A stretch of DNA of 64,000 bases from positions 1 to 64,000 of the forward strand of contig NZ_LAYZ01000002.1 of the NCBI RefSeq assembly GCF_000986795.1. Direction: 5' to 3'. The stretch is from Salinicoccus sediminis (lineage in GTDB: Bacteria > Bacillota > Bacilli > Staphylococcales > Salinicoccaceae). The position numbers and the translations under genes were made by a program. Below are positions 1 to 12,024 of this stretch, in pieces. The number at the start of each line of letters is the position of its first letter. The first letter of the stretch is position 1. The notes beneath the pieces are model-generated. The model was given only the letters and a program-made list of their open reading frames with translations, made no database searches and had not been told where the DNA came from.

Positions 1-187
1 CGTGCCAACGGCATTGCTGGGTAGCTATGTATGGACGGGATAAGTGCTGAAAGCATCTAAGCATGAAGCCCCCCTCAAGATGAGATTTCCCCATTAGATC
101 CCTCAGAGATGATGAGGTGCATACGATCGCGTGTACGTGTGGTGACACATTCAGCGGACGAATACTAATCGATCGATGACTTATTCA
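1..187 (+). rRNA. 23S ribosomal RNA, 3' end (partial)
   Basis: The stretch carries the conserved 3' domain of bacterial 23S rRNA, including the segment GATAAGTGCTGAAAGCATCT and the near-terminal ATACTAATCGATCGATGAC. The 5' part lies outside the window. The 3' end is placed by comparison with the known Bacillus end (..GAGGACTTAACCA) and may be off by a few bases. It is the large-subunit RNA of an rrn operon whose 5S gene follows after about 180 bp. Confidence 0.93.
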
Positions 188-367
188 AGAATGATGAAGA
201 AACCGTGTTTCGGTTTCTGCGCGACCATTGCTTCTATCCGGTTTTGAATGTATATGGTTGCCGCTCTAGTATTTCCAATACGTAGAGCGGCACACATAGA
301 CATTCGTTCGACAGTAGTCGAACGTCCTTAATCCTGAATATTCAGGGCTTGAGGCAAATCAACATTG
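188..367 (+). other. 23S-5S spacer with three hairpins
   Basis: No gene is seen here. Three inverted repeats stand out: a long stem CCGCTCTA...TAGAGCGG around 260-292, CGTTCGAC-AGTA-GTCGAACG at 305-324, and CCTGAATATTCAGG at 333-346. These are probably rRNA processing or anti-termination structures in the spacer transcript. That role is inferred from location only. Confidence 0.5.
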
Positions 368-482
368 TCCGGCGGCGATGGCGGAGAGGCCACACCTGTT
401 CCCATGCCGAACACAGCAGTTAAGCTCTCCAGCGCCGATGGTAGTTGGACTGACGTCCCGCAAGAGTAGGACGCTGCCGGGC
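368..482 (+). rRNA. 5S ribosomal RNA
   Basis: The sequence contains the hallmark 5S core CCTGTTCCCATGCCGAACAC followed by AGTTAAGCTC. The terminal helix pairs TCCGGCGGC at the start with GCTGCCGGGC at the end. The length of about 115 nt is normal for Firmicutes 5S rRNA. It closes the rrn operon; a hairpin and a T-rich terminator follow. Confidence 0.95.
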
Positions 483-500
483 AGTACATATTCAATATGG

Positions 501-543
501 ATGCGGTGAGCCGCATTGAGACCTGTAGAGGTCTCTTTTTTTT
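501..543 (+). terminator. Terminator of the rrn operon
   Basis: Two stem-loops in series: ATGCGG-TGAG-CCGCAT (501-516), then GAGACC-TGTAGA-GGTCTC (518-535) followed directly by a run of eight T. The second is a standard intrinsic terminator placed 36 nt after 5S. Confidence 0.85.
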
Positions 544-597
544 GGTATATTATTGGTACTTTAGGATAACCGTGGTATAAATGAAGTGGTGAATAAT

Positions 598-1865
598 ATG
601 AATCTATATAAAACGATTGAAACGATGCTGAATAGCGATAAACCTCATATATCGATGCATGTGCCGGGCCACAAAAACAACGCTATCGGCTACCTTTCAA
701 TGCTTGATGCCCGTTTTGATATGACGGAGATTGATGGACTTGATGATCTTCATGAACCGGAGGGGGTGCTTGAGGACATCAATATGAATCTCAGTCTGAA
801 ATATCCGGGTTACACTGCCCAGATGATGGTGAACGGCACGACTAATGGTATATTGTCTGCTGTTTTTTCCTTGAAAGAGCTGACGGACCGATTTATTGTT
901 GTGGGGGATGGGCATAAGTCTGTCTATCATGCGATTAGGCTCTCTGGAGTTCATTATACTGAAATTGCATATGCGGATTTAAATGGTTTTGACACTGCTT
1001 CCGGTGATACGTTTATCGTCACCTACCCTGCGTATACCGGAGATTTGATGGATATAGAGCAGCTCATTTCATTGGCCCATGAACATGGCGCCCGTGTCAT
1101 TACGGATGAGGCGCACGGGGCACATTTCGATATTGCGCCGGGTTTTCCTGCTTCCTCGATGGCGTACGGATCGGATATTACAATACAGTCCTACCATAAG
1201 ATGCTGCCGGCATTGACGATGGCTTCTGTAATCTTTACAAAGTCGATCTCGGTACACAGGGAAGTGATGAAATACATAAACTGGTTTGAAACATCGAGCC
1301 CTTCCTATCTGGTGATGCTTTCCATTGAAAGTGCCCATGAGTTCTATAAGACTTATCACCCCGAAAGTTTCTTCTCCAAACGGACAAGGCTCATTGAAGC
1401 GTTGAGGAGGGAGAGTATCATCGTATCGGAAAAAGCGGATCCTGCGAAAATCATGCTCAGCCACCCGGAATTTTCCGCGTATGAATTGGCGAAGGTCCTG
1501 ACAAAAGAACATCATATTCACCATGAAATGGTGACGGACGCGGGAGTCCTGTGGTGTCTGCCTTTGTTCCATAGAGGGGACAGGTATCCGTACGAGAATC
1601 TATTGAAACGCATCGGGGAGCTCAGGTTGGGATCAAACCAGCCTGCAGATGATGACAGTATCCCACCCGTGACGGGGGTGGAACAGCTGCGGGGCAGGGT
1701 GTGCAGAAGGACCATAGTGCCTTATCCGCCGGGGGTGCCGATGATCCATGAGGGTGAGACGTTCAGCCGGGAGCATATCAAAAGGATTACGCATAATATG
1801 TATAATCATGTTAGAATGGAAGGTATAGGACATAACATAGAATACTACAAGAATGAGGAAAATTA

Positions 1866-1866
<1 letters not shown>
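598..1866 (+). CDS. Orn/Lys/Arg decarboxylase family PLP enzyme
   Basis: Fold-type I PLP-dependent protein of the Orn/Lys/Arg decarboxylase family, about 422 aa. This is the short Bacillales form found just after an rrn operon and before tmk in staphylococci. Visible motifs are HVPGHK near residue 21, VNGTTNG, the PLP-binding aspartate in DEAHGAHF (Asp170), and the Schiff-base lysine in SYHKMLPALT (Lys201). A GTG at 586 is in frame, but the ATG at 598 is preceded by a GTGGTGA ribosome site and fits the family length better. Its stop overlaps the tmk start by one base. The true substrate (lysine, arginine or ornithine) cannot be read from sequence; some members of this small form may not be classical decarboxylases. 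Confidence 0.9.
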
Positions 1867-2824
<958 letters not shown>

Positions 2825-2832
2825 GTGATTCT

Positions 2833-3741
2833 ATGGATACCCGGACAATCAGCGTTAAACAGCAGCTGGACCGGATTATTGAGAGCGGGAGGCTCAGCCA
2901 CACCTACATGTTCGAAGGCGATGCCATAGAGACATTAAGGCGGCACAGTGAGTATTTTGCACTCAGTATCCTGGGAGATACAGAACGTAATGAAACGCTT
3001 GTTTCAGAAGGCAATCATCCGGATTATTTTTATCTCCGTACGGATGAAACGTCCATTAAAAAAGAGGCGGTTGAAGATCTCGTCCGCAGGATGAACCGGA
3101 AACCGACCGAATCGGAGTATAAAGTCTATGTAATAGAGGCATTTGAGAAACTGACACCCCAGGCAGAGAACAGCGTGTTGAAATTTCTTGAAGAACCACC
3201 GGAAAAGACAATAGCAATCCTGCTTACAATAGATAAGAGCAGTATTTTGCCCACCATCCACTCCAGATCCCAGCATATCCACATAAAAGGTGAGACAGAA
3301 GATCGGACAAGGTTTCTGGAAGAGCTGAGTGATGCGGAACTGAACACGGTTGATGTGCTGGCGCTCAATGCACAGCATGTGAAGGACCTCGGAGAGAACT
3401 TTTCCGCGTTGAGAAAAGCGGCAACCGGATTTTCATCCAAATGGATCGGCAATCATCCTTTGGTCCTCATTGAAATCAAACCGATGCTTGATATATGCAC
3501 AGAGCGCAGGGACCACATGCTGCTGCTCCAGCTGATTGACGGTTTTGTCCGCCAGTCCATGCATGCATCGCTGGGACTTGAAAGCTACAGGCCATTCGAC
3601 GGTGAACAGGTACAGGGCAACAATTCTGTAAAGCGGCTTGCCGGGATGTTGGAGGAAGTCCAGACAGCAAACCGGATGCTCCAGTCCAACGTCCATCCGC
3701 TGCTCGTATTTGAAAGTATGGTTATCTGCTCGAAAGGTTGA
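2833..3741 (+). CDS. holB: DNA polymerase III subunit delta'
   Basis: Clamp-loader delta' subunit, 302 aa, helping to load the beta clamp at primed sites. Visible features are an AAA+-like core with the conserved LTPQAENSVLKFLEEPP block near residues 112-128, the SRSQ sensor-type motif near 140, and a degenerate P-loop region (TYMFEGD), as expected because delta' does not bind ATP. The C-terminal collar domain is all helical. The gene is between the c-di-AMP receptor and ricT, as in other Bacillales. Confidence 0.93.
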   Translation: MDTRTISVKQQLDRIIESGRLSHTYMFEGDAIETLRRHSEYFALSILGDTERNETLVSEGNHPDYFYLRTDETSIKKEAVEDLVRRMNRKPTESEYKVYVIEAFEKLTPQAENSVLKFLEEPPEKTIAILLTIDKSSILPTIHSRSQHIHIKGETEDRTRFLEELSDAELNTVDVLALNAQHVKDLGENFSALRKAATGFSSKWIGNHPLVLIEIKPMLDICTERRDHMLLLQLIDGFVRQSMHASLGLESYRPFDGEQVQGNNSVKRLAGMLEEVQTANRMLQSNVHPLLVFESMVICSKG

Positions 3742-3746
3742 ATAAT

Positions 3747-4553
3747 ATGATAGAACTTATCACTGCCACCCAGCTGGACTATTTCGATAACATGTATATC
3801 GAAAGTGGCTCAGTGACGGTGAAGCGCGATGAATATATAGTTGCAGAAACGAAACGTGGCATGGAGATGCTGCGTGTCGTGAAAGGGAACTATGAAATTC
3901 CCAAAGATAACATAGTGGAACCTGATGGTAGATTCGTACGCACAGCGACTGATCAGGATGAGGAAAAATTCCATAAAAACCAAAGCAACGCAGAAGAGGC
4001 GATGGAATTCTGTAAATCTGCCATAGAAGTGGAAAAGCTGGATATGAATCTGGTAAACGCCAAATTCACATTGGACTGCAAAAAGCTGATTTTCAATTTC
4101 ACGGCCGATGAACGTGTGGATTTCAGAAGTCTTGTCCGTGTGCTGGCTAACAAGTTCAAGACGCGCATCGAGCTGCGCCAGATTGGTGTGCGGGATGAAG
4201 CGAAGTATCTCGGCGGCATCGGTCCATGCGGCCGCGCCCACTGCTGCTCCACGTTCCTGGGTGATTTTGCCCCTGTGAGCATACAGATGGCGAAGAACCA
4301 GGACCTTTCACTCAGCCCGACTAAGATCTCGGGTGCATGCGGCCGCCTCATGTGCTGCCTCAACTATGAGGATGAGTACTACGAGGACGCCCGCGAACGG
4401 ATGCCCGATGTCGGACAGACGATCAACACGCCCGACGGCCGCGGTCTTGTAGTGGGGATGAATATACTCGACCTTGTCGTCAAAGTTAAATATAAAGATG
4501 ATTATATCCGGGAATTCCACTGCGATGAACTTGAAGCGGCCGGAGAGGTGTAA
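3747..4553 (+). CDS. ricT: RicT/YaaT, PSP1-domain Fe-S protein
   Basis: PSP1-domain protein of 268 aa. In Bacillus subtilis YaaT (RicT) forms the Fe-S-containing Ric complex with YlbF and YmcA, which directs RNase Y processing of mRNA. The cysteine-rich blocks CGRAHCC (about residue 158) and CGRLMCCLNYE (about 193) supply the cluster ligands. A TTG at 3738 is in frame, but ATG 3747 has the ribosome site AAAGGTTG at a good distance. Its tail is 2 bp from yabA. Confidence 0.93.
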   Translation: MIELITATQLDYFDNMYIESGSVTVKRDEYIVAETKRGMEMLRVVKGNYEIPKDNIVEPDGRFVRTATDQDEEKFHKNQSNAEEAMEFCKSAIEVEKLDMNLVNAKFTLDCKKLIFNFTADERVDFRSLVRVLANKFKTRIELRQIGVRDEAKYLGGIGPCGRAHCCSTFLGDFAPVSIQMAKNQDLSLSPTKISGACGRLMCCLNYEDEYYEDARERMPDVGQTINTPDGRGLVVGMNILDLVVKVKYKDDYIREFHCDELEAAGEV

Positions 4554-4555
4554 AC

Positions 4556-4870
4556 ATGGACCGTGAGCGTTTATTCATGCACATCAGTAAAATGGAAGCG
4601 GATATGAACAGCATGCATGAGGACCTTCAGACACTGAAGGAGCTTGCAGTCCGTCTTGTCGAAGAGAACGTCACTCTGCATATGGAGAAGGAGAAGTATG
4701 AAAAGCTCCATGAAGAGGATGAGACTGTGGAAGAGGACTCTTTCAAGGGAAATACGCTGAACAGCATCTATGAAGAAGGTTTCCATGTATGCAGCGTGCA
4801 CTTCGGGACATTGAGAAATGGTGAGGACTGCCTGTTCTGCCAGGGATTTCTTGAACATAGAGGTAAGTGA
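4556..4870 (+). CDS. yabA: Replication initiation control protein YabA
   Basis: 104-aa negative regulator of DnaA-driven initiation that bridges DnaA and the DnaN clamp in Bacillus. The N-terminal half is a leucine-rich coiled coil (residues about 1-60). The C-terminal zinc domain is visible as HVCSVHFG...CLFCQGFL. The linker is acidic. It immediately follows ricT and is closed by a hairpin at 4872-4893. Confidence 0.93.
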   Translation: MDRERLFMHISKMEADMNSMHEDLQTLKELAVRLVEENVTLHMEKEKYEKLHEEDETVEEDSFKGNTLNSIYEEGFHVCSVHFGTLRNGEDCLFCQGFLEHRGK

Positions 4871-4871
4871 C

Positions 4872-4893
4872 AGACGGCTTCGGCCGTCTTTAT
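4872..4893 (+). terminator. Hairpin after yabA
   Basis: AGACGGC-TTCG-GCCGTCT with a UUCG-type tetraloop, followed by TTTATTATTT. It lies in the 40-bp gap before the methyltransferase gene. The short T tract suggests partial termination or a processing/stabilising stem. Confidence 0.6.
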
Positions 4894-4910
4894 TATTTGA
4901 GGTGAGAAAG

Positions 4911-5639
4911 ATGTTGAAAGAGGGAGAGCGCCTGGATGATCTTTTCAGGGAATCCATGCAGATCATTCAGAGCAGGGAAGTATTTTCATTTTCGGTCGAT
5001 GCGCTTCTGCTCGCCAATTTCACACGGATTGTGAAAAGGGACCGGAAAATCATCGATCTATGTTCAGGTAACGGCGTTATACCGCTGCTTTTATCGCACA
5101 GGACGGCAAAGCCGATCGACGCGGTGGAACTGCAGCCGCAGCTCGCTGATATGGCGGAAAGGAGCATCGGCCTCAACGGAAAGGCCGGCCAGATTTCCAT
5201 GCACACCGGGGATATCAGGCAGATAAGGGAAATGTTCAGTCATTCCTCGTTCGATGTGATTACCGTAAACCCGCCGTACTTTACGAACAACCAGCCCCTC
5301 AAAACACTTGGACCGCACAGCATCGCAAGGCACGAGGTACACATCGACCTTGCCGGTGTGGTAGCAGCCGCAAGGTTCCTCGTGAAGAATAAAGGGCGCC
5401 TCTATATGGTACACCGTGCCGAGCGCAGCATGGAGGTTGTGAACGAGCTGGTCGGCGCCGGGTTCAGGATCAGACGGCTGCAATATGTTTATAATGATGA
5501 ACATGCGGAGACGGCAATGTTCGTCCTCGTGGAAGCGATATTCCACAGCCAGGCTTATGTGGATGTGCTGCCGCCTTTTTATATATATGATACCGACGGT
5601 GAATATTCGGAAGGAATGCTGGAGGTATACTATGGCTGA
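4911..5639 (+). CDS. tRNA1(Val) (adenine37-N6)-methyltransferase family protein
   Basis: SAM-dependent N6-adenine methyltransferase of the YabB/TrmN6 type, 242 aa. The SAM motif is [15 protein letters not shown] near residue 45, and the catalytic NPPY motif is in [10 protein letters not shown] near 115. Start chosen at ATG 4911, with TTGAGGTGAG upstream; an in-frame extension back to 4818 lies inside yabA and is not credible. The 3' end overlaps the GIY-YIG gene by 8 bp. Family membership is clear; the exact tRNA target is inferred from homology. Confidence 0.88.
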   Translation: MLKEGERLDDLFRESMQIIQSREVFSFSVDALLLANFTRIVKRDRKIIDLCSGNGVIPLLLSHRTAKPIDAVELQPQLADMAERSIGLNGKAGQISMHTGDIRQIREMFSHSSFDVITVNPPYFTNNQPLKTLGPHSIARHEVHIDLAGVVAAARFLVKNKGRLYMVHRAERSMEVVNELVGAGFRIRRLQYVYNDEHAETAMFVLVEAIFHSQAYVDVLPPFYIYDTDGEYSEGMLEVYYG

Positions 5640-5883
5640 GTACTATACATACATTGTGGAATGTGCAGATGAGACGCTGTATACGGGCTATGCCGCAGAT
5701 CTGGCGAAACGGATCAGGACCCATAACAGCGGTGCGGGCGCAAAATATACGCGGAACAGGCTTCCCGTGACACTCCGGTACTATGAGAAGTTCGGATCGA
5801 AAAGTGAAGCGATGAAACGGGAATATGCAATCAAGAAACTGACGAGAACAGCGAAACGGGCATTGATAGAAAGCGGGGGATGA
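5632..5883 (+). CDS. GIY-YIG domain protein (YazA/UPF0213 family)
   Basis: Small single-domain GIY-YIG protein, 83 aa. The motif pair appears as [17 protein letters not shown] at residues 4-20, followed by [15 protein letters not shown], the conserved UPF0213 block. Start is ATG 5632, with GGAGG nine bases upstream, inside the end of the upstream methyltransferase. The longer in-frame reading from 5485 would lie fully inside that gene. The cellular role of this family is not established; the nuclease fold is known. Confidence 0.9.
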   Translation: MAEYYTYIVECADETLYTGYAADLAKRIRTHNSGAGAKYTRNRLPVTLRYYEKFGSKSEAMKREYAIKKLTRTAKRALIESGG

Positions 5884-5886
5884 CTG

Positions 5887-6708
5887 GTGAATCTATTTAT
5901 AACGGGAACACCGATTGGAAATCTGGATGATATGACGTTCAGGGCGGTTGAGACCCTGAAAAAAGTCGATGTAATCCTTTGTGAGGATACACGGACCACA
6001 CGGAAACTTACCAACCATTTTGAAATCGCCACACCGCTGAGATCCTACCATGATTTCAATAAAGAAGAGGTCGAGGACCGGATTATTGAAGAGATGAAAT
6101 CCGGAAAGACATTTGCTCTGGTGAGTGATGCGGGTATGCCTGTGGTCTCCGATCCGGGATTCGAACTGGTGGGACGCATGCAGCACGAGGGATTGGAGTA
6201 TTCAGTCATCCCCTCTGCCTCGGCGTTTACGATGGGGCTTGTCACAAGCGGCATCCCGTCGTACGAGTTTACGTATTTCGGTTTCCTGCCAAAAACAGGG
6301 CGTAAAAGGAAAGAGAAAATCGAAGAGATCATGAATCATCCGCTCACATCGGTGCTATATGAATCCCCGCATAAGATTAAAGACACGCTCCGGGCCATAA
6401 GCGGCATCGATCCCGGGCGGAATGTGAGCGTCTCCCGGGAAATAACGAAGAAATTCGAGCAGCATGAACGTGCAGAAGCGGCAAGGATGACCGACATGCT
6501 GGGTGCGGAAATCCCGCTGAAGGGCGAGTTTGTCATTGTAGTGGAGGGGGCGCCGGAGATTGAAGAGACATTCGATATGCCGGTGGAAGATCATGTGGCA
6601 CAGCTGGTTGTTGAAGAAGGAATGAAGCCGAAACAGGCCATAAAGGCCGTTGCGGAGCTCAGAGGACTGCGGAAGCAGGACGTCTACGACGCATACCATA
6701 AAAAATAA
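5887..6708 (+). CDS. rsmI: 16S rRNA (cytidine1402-2'-O)-methyltransferase
   Basis: RsmI methylates the ribose of C1402 in the decoding centre of 16S rRNA. The 273-aa protein shows the tetrapyrrole-methylase fold with LFITGTPIGNLDDMTFRA at the N terminus, CEDTRTTRKL, VSDAGMPVVSDPG and the GFLPKTGRKRKE block. The start is GTG 5887, 3 bp after the upstream stop, with GCGGGGGATG as ribosome site. It ends convergently against abrB across a shared terminator. Confidence 0.95.
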   Translation: MNLFITGTPIGNLDDMTFRAVETLKKVDVILCEDTRTTRKLTNHFEIATPLRSYHDFNKEEVEDRIIEEMKSGKTFALVSDAGMPVVSDPGFELVGRMQHEGLEYSVIPSASAFTMGLVTSGIPSYEFTYFGFLPKTGRKRKEKIEEIMNHPLTSVLYESPHKIKDTLRAISGIDPGRNVSVSREITKKFEQHERAEAARMTDMLGAEIPLKGEFVIVVEGAPEIEETFDMPVEDHVAQLVVEEGMKPKQAIKAVAELRGLRKQDVYDAYHKK

Positions 6709-6737
6709 TCGATGGCCGCATTGGTCCATCGATTTTT
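6707..6737. terminator. Bidirectional terminator rsmI / abrB
   Basis: AATCGATGG and CCATCGATT form a 9-bp stem around a 10-nt loop. A T run follows on the plus strand, and an A run (AAAAAATAA) precedes it, giving U-rich tails in both directions. Confidence 0.8.
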
Positions 6738-6746
6738 CATATCTAT

Positions 6747-7022
6747 TTAATCCATTTTTGATTTTATTTCATCGATAAGCTGCTGAGCGCCTTCCTGGCT
6801 CAGAATGATACGGCCGTCTGCGAGGCGCATGTTTTTCTCAGATACATCACCGGTGACGGCACAGGTCATCTGTGGTTTGTATTTTTTGAGGATGATTGTA
6901 TCATCATCAGTGTAAATTTCGAGTGCATCCTTCACTTCGATATCCAATACACGTCTTAGCTCTATGGGAATGACCACTCTTCCCAACTCGTCTACTTTAC
7001 GTACAATTCCTGTTGATTTCAC
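6747..7022 (-). CDS. abrB: AbrB family transition-state regulator
   Basis: DNA-binding regulator of the AbrB/Abh type, 91 aa from the preferred start. Residues 1-50 form the swapped-hairpin AbrB domain: STGIVRKVDELGRVVIPIELRR, then DALEIYTDDDTIILKKYKP. The C-terminal half (MTCAVTGDVS...) matches the Bacillus AbrB multimerisation part. GTG 7022 is preceded by a perfect GGAGGG at 7030-7035; an ATG at 7037 would add MEGFV. The gene sits between rsmI and metS as in Bacillus. The regulon in this non-sporulating lineage is unknown. Confidence 0.92.
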   Translation of the reverse strand: MKSTGIVRKVDELGRVVIPIELRRVLDIEVKDALEIYTDDDTIILKKYKPQMTCAVTGDVSEKNMRLADGRIILSQEGAQQLIDEIKSKMD

Positions 7023-7215
7023 AACAAATCCCTCCATACTTTCCGCTCTTCATCAATTGCTGATATTTTTCTGAGTCAGTGATGAAACGTATTAAGAATA
7101 TAACTTTTGATACCCCATGCCGGCAATTTGAAACATGTGGCTATCATATGTCTTGGATGATGTCAACGGGGTTTTCCCTGAATTTCCAAGTTCTTGCTGA
7201 TTATAGCACAGAGGA

Positions 7216-7237
7216 GATATCAGACGCCACTGATATC
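7216..7237. promoter_or_regulatory. Perfect palindrome abutting the metS promoter
   Basis: GATATCAG-ACGCCA-CTGATATC: 8-bp perfect arms with a 6-bp spacer, ending one base before the -35 box at 7239. The size and symmetry suit a dimeric regulator. The binding protein is unknown; an RNA hairpin role is unlikely because it is upstream of the promoter. Confidence 0.55.
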
Positions 7238-7238
7238 A

Positions 7239-9273
<2,035 letters not shown>

Positions 9274-9290
9274 TTGTTGGAGTGATTGCA

Positions 9291-10055
9291 ATGTTGATAG
9301 ACACGCATGTACATCTCAATGCAGACCAGTATGACGACGACCTTGAAGAAGTGATGCAGCGTGCCGGCGGGGCCGGCATAGAGAAGATGATCGTTGTGGG
9401 GTTCGACCGTAAAACGATAGAGCGTACGATGGACCTGATAGAGAAATACGAGAATGTATACGGAGTCATCGGCTGGCATCCAGTGGATGCCATCGACTGT
9501 ACAGATCAGGATCTTGAGTGGATCGAATCATTGTCCGACCATCCTAAAATTGTCGGTATCGGGGAGACGGGTCTCGACTATCACTGGGACAAGTCTCCGC
9601 ACGATGCGCAGAAGGAGCTGTTCAAAAAACAGATTGCCCTGGCAAAAAAGGTGAAGCTCCCGGTCATCATCCACAACAGGGAAGCCACCCGGGACTGCAT
9701 TGAAATACTGAAATCGGAAGGTGCCCATGAAACCGGCGGCATCATGCATGCTTTCAGCGGAAATGAGTCCGATGCCGATACCGTCATCGGCATGAACTTC
9801 CATGTGTCACTGGGCGGTCCTGTCACATTTAAAAATGCGCAGGAACCGAAAGATATCGCTGTACATGTGCCGATTGAAAGGCTTCTCGTCGAAACGGACG
9901 CGCCTTTTCTGACCCCGCATCCCTACAGGGGCAAAAGGAATGAACCTGCATATGTGAAGCTCGTTGCCGAGAAAATAGCAGAACTGCGCGGGATGTCATA
10001 TGAGGATCTGGCAGCGCAGACAACAAGGAATGCCGAGGCACTTTTTGGCATTTAA
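9291..10055 (+). CDS. TatD family metal-dependent hydrolase
   Basis: TIM-barrel metallohydrolase (YabD/TatD), 254 aa. Metal ligands are visible in THVHLN (His6, His8), GETGLDYHWD (Glu), VIIHNREA, GGIMHAFSG and VETDAPFLTP. Members act as 3'-5' exo-DNases or on D-aminoacyl-like substrates; the physiological substrate here is uncertain. ATG 9291 is preferred because GGAGTG lies seven bases upstream; a GTG at 9282 lacks a site. It ends at a strong terminator. Confidence 0.92.
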   Translation: MLIDTHVHLNADQYDDDLEEVMQRAGGAGIEKMIVVGFDRKTIERTMDLIEKYENVYGVIGWHPVDAIDCTDQDLEWIESLSDHPKIVGIGETGLDYHWDKSPHDAQKELFKKQIALAKKVKLPVIIHNREATRDCIEILKSEGAHETGGIMHAFSGNESDADTVIGMNFHVSLGGPVTFKNAQEPKDIAVHVPIERLLVETDAPFLTPHPYRGKRNEPAYVKLVAEKIAELRGMSYEDLAAQTTRNAEALFGI

Positions 10056-10060
10056 TGATG

Positions 10061-10091
10061 AAATCACCGCATGGCGGTGATTTTATTTTTG
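10061..10091 (+). terminator. Terminator after tatD
   Basis: AAATCACCGC-ATG-GCGGTGATTT, a perfect 10-bp stem with a triloop, followed by TATTTTT. Confidence 0.85.
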
Positions 10092-10132
10092 GATAAATAA
10101 TTATGGTATGATGGGATCAAGGAGCGAAGACT

Positions 10133-10687
10133 ATGGAAAAACCGGTTATAAAAGAAGTCGTTATTGTGGAAGGGCGCGATGATACCAGGCGTCTGAATGA
10201 GGCAGTTTCCTGTGAAACAATCGAAACGAGGGGTTCGGCCATCGATGACACAGTAATGGATGAAATAGAAGTTGCTTTAAGTACGCGGGGGGCGATCATC
10301 TTCACCGATCCCGACTTCCCCGGCCATAAGATCCGCAATACGATACTGGAACGGTTTCCCGGGATAAAAGAAGCTTTCCTGCCGCGTGATAAGGCCAAAG
10401 GCAGACTCGGCGGGATCGGCATTGAACATGCGAGTATCGAAGCCATCCGTGAAAGCCTGTCACAGGTCTACACGAACATGCCGGTGACAGAAGAGACGGT
10501 CACAATCCAGGACATGACGGGATGGGGTCTGTCGGGCACTGCTGAAGCTGCAGTCAGGAGAAGGCACCTGTGCGACCGCCTGAACATCGGATACGCAAAT
10601 GCCGGACAGCTGAGGAAGAAGCTGAACCGGTATAATATCGACAAAGCACGCATAGCAAATATATTGGAAGAATTGACGGGGGAGTAA
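10133..10687 (+). CDS. rnmV: Ribonuclease M5
   Basis: TOPRIM endonuclease that matures 5S rRNA in Firmicutes, 184 aa. The TOPRIM core is visible as [12 protein letters not shown] (residues about 10-21) with the catalytic Glu, and [13 protein letters not shown] with the acidic DPD near residue 59. The C-terminal part with [11 protein letters not shown] matches the family. ksgA follows directly after the stop, the usual pairing. GGAGCGAAG precedes the ATG. Confidence 0.94.
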   Translation: MEKPVIKEVVIVEGRDDTRRLNEAVSCETIETRGSAIDDTVMDEIEVALSTRGAIIFTDPDFPGHKIRNTILERFPGIKEAFLPRDKAKGRLGGIGIEHASIEAIRESLSQVYTNMPVTEETVTIQDMTGWGLSGTAEAAVRRRHLCDRLNIGYANAGQLRKKLNRYNIDKARIANILEELTGE

Positions 10688-10688
10688 T

Positions 10689-11582
10689 ATGAAAGATATT
10701 GCAACGGCAGGCAGAACAAAGCAAATACTTGATGATCACGGTTTTTCATTCAAGAAAAGTCTGGGGCAGAATTTCCTGATAGACCTGAATGTCATCAGGG
10801 AGGTGCTGGATAAGTCGGAGATCCATGAAAAGACGGGAGTCATAGAAGTCGGACCGGGGATCGGCTCGCTGACTGAACAGCTGGCCAGACGCGCCGGGAA
10901 AGTGGCGGCTTTTGAAATAGATCAGAGACTTGTGCCGGTACTGGCGGACACACTTTCCCCCTACAGCAATGTAACCGTCATAAACCAGGATATTTTAAAA
11001 GCGGATATCAGGGATGCCATAGACACGCATTTTTCAGAATGTAATGAAGTGGTGGTAGTTGCAAACCTGCCGTATTACATTACAACGCCGATACTCATGA
11101 ACTTCCTGGAGCAGGATCTCCCGATTGCACGGTATTATGTGATGATGCAGAAAGAAGTGGGCGAGCGCATCAGCGCCGGGCCGAACAGCAAGTCCTACGG
11201 TTCGCTGTCCATCGCCATCGATTACTATACCGAGGCGCGTGTGATCCGGCAGGTGCCGAAGACCGTATTCATGCCGCCGCCGAATGTCGACTCCATCATC
11301 GTGGAGATGGTGAAGCGGGAGAGCGGCAAAGTGGATGTAGATGATGAAAATCTGTTCTTCAGATTGACACGCGGTGCCTTCGGGCAGCGGCGCAAGACGA
11401 TCCTGAACAATTATATGAGTGTGTTTGAAGACGGCAAGAAGCACAAGGACAGTGTCCGCCGGCTGCTGGAAGCGGCAGGGATCGATCCGCGCCGCAGAGG
11501 CGAGAGCATCTCGATTGAAGAATATGCGGATATTTATCACAGGCTCAAAAACTTCCCTGAATTGAAAATAGTTTCCCAATAG
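10689..11582 (+). CDS. rsmA: 16S rRNA (adenine1518/1519-N6)-dimethyltransferase
   Basis: KsgA/RsmA dimethylates two adjacent adenines in helix 45 of 16S rRNA. The 297-aa protein shows [10 protein letters not shown] at residues 18-27, the SAM motif [15 protein letters not shown] near 50, and catalytic [10 protein letters not shown] near 122. The C-terminal domain carries [11 protein letters not shown]. The gene is 1 bp after rnmV. Loss of this enzyme classically gives kasugamycin resistance (family knowledge). Confidence 0.96.
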   Translation: MKDIATAGRTKQILDDHGFSFKKSLGQNFLIDLNVIREVLDKSEIHEKTGVIEVGPGIGSLTEQLARRAGKVAAFEIDQRLVPVLADTLSPYSNVTVINQDILKADIRDAIDTHFSECNEVVVVANLPYYITTPILMNFLEQDLPIARYYVMMQKEVGERISAGPNSKSYGSLSIAIDYYTEARVIRQVPKTVFMPPPNVDSIIVEMVKRESGKVDVDDENLFFRLTRGAFGQRRKTILNNYMSVFEDGKKHKDSVRRLLEAAGIDPRRRGESISIEEYADIYHRLKNFPELKIVSQ

Positions 11583-11611
11583 ACACAAAAGTAAATGATT
11601 TCGACGGTTTT

Positions 11612-11640
11612 TTGACAGAATTATGTAAACTTGCTATAAT
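11612..11640 (+). promoter_or_regulatory. Consensus sigma-A promoter of veg
   Basis: TTGACA (11612-11617), exactly 17 bp, TATAAT (11635-11640). Both hexamers are perfect consensus. The Bacillus veg promoter is likewise one of the strongest known. Confidence 0.9.
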
Positions 11641-11661
11641 AGATTTAGTGAGGTGGGCCAA

Positions 11662-11925
11662 ATGCCAAAAACTTTAGTCGACATCAAAAATATTCTTGAA
11701 TGTCAATTGGGAAATCCAGTTTTACTTCGTGCAAACGGAGGGCGCAAGAAATTGATTGAACGACGGGGTATCCTTAGAGAAACGTATCCTTCCGTCTTCG
11801 TCGTAGAACTTGATCAGCAGGAACATAACTTTGAAAGAGTGTCATATACATATACTGATGTATTGACATCAAATGTCGAAGTGACATTCTATAATGATGA
11901 AAGAGAAGCATTTGTAATCCAATAA
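11662..11925 (+). CDS. veg: Veg protein
   Basis: Small conserved protein of 87 aa. It is recognised from [10 protein letters not shown], the [16 protein letters not shown] block and the invariant core [23 protein letters not shown]. In Bacillus, Veg is abundant and stimulates biofilm gene expression; its mechanism is unclear. ATG 11662 has GAGGTGGG upstream; GTG 11653 is less likely. It is driven by a perfect promoter and closed by a strong terminator. Confidence 0.93.
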   Translation: MPKTLVDIKNILECQLGNPVLLRANGGRKKLIERRGILRETYPSVFVVELDQQEHNFERVSYTYTDVLTSNVEVTFYNDEREAFVIQ

Positions 11926-11934
11926 TTGAACGGG

Positions 11935-11970
11935 AAAAACCATCATCTTACCGGATGATGGTTTTTTATT
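11935..11970 (+). terminator. Terminator of veg
   Basis: AAAAACCATCATC pairs with GATGATGGTTTTTT around a 6-nt loop, followed by ATT. Confidence 0.88.
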
Positions 11971-12007
11971 ATAAAACCAAAAAACCGGGCATATATAATA
12001 TGCCCGG
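11971..12007 (-). terminator. Terminator of the FMN reductase gene
   Basis: On the minus strand CCGGGCATA and TATGCCCGG form a 9-bp stem followed by a U-rich tail (TTTTTTGGTTTTAT). It follows the stop of the minus-strand gene. Confidence 0.8.
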
Positions 12008-12024
12008 GGGGATTGAACAGGTGA

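Noticed and set aside
328-516. 62-codon open frame on the minus strand
   Set aside because: Covers the 5S rRNA gene.
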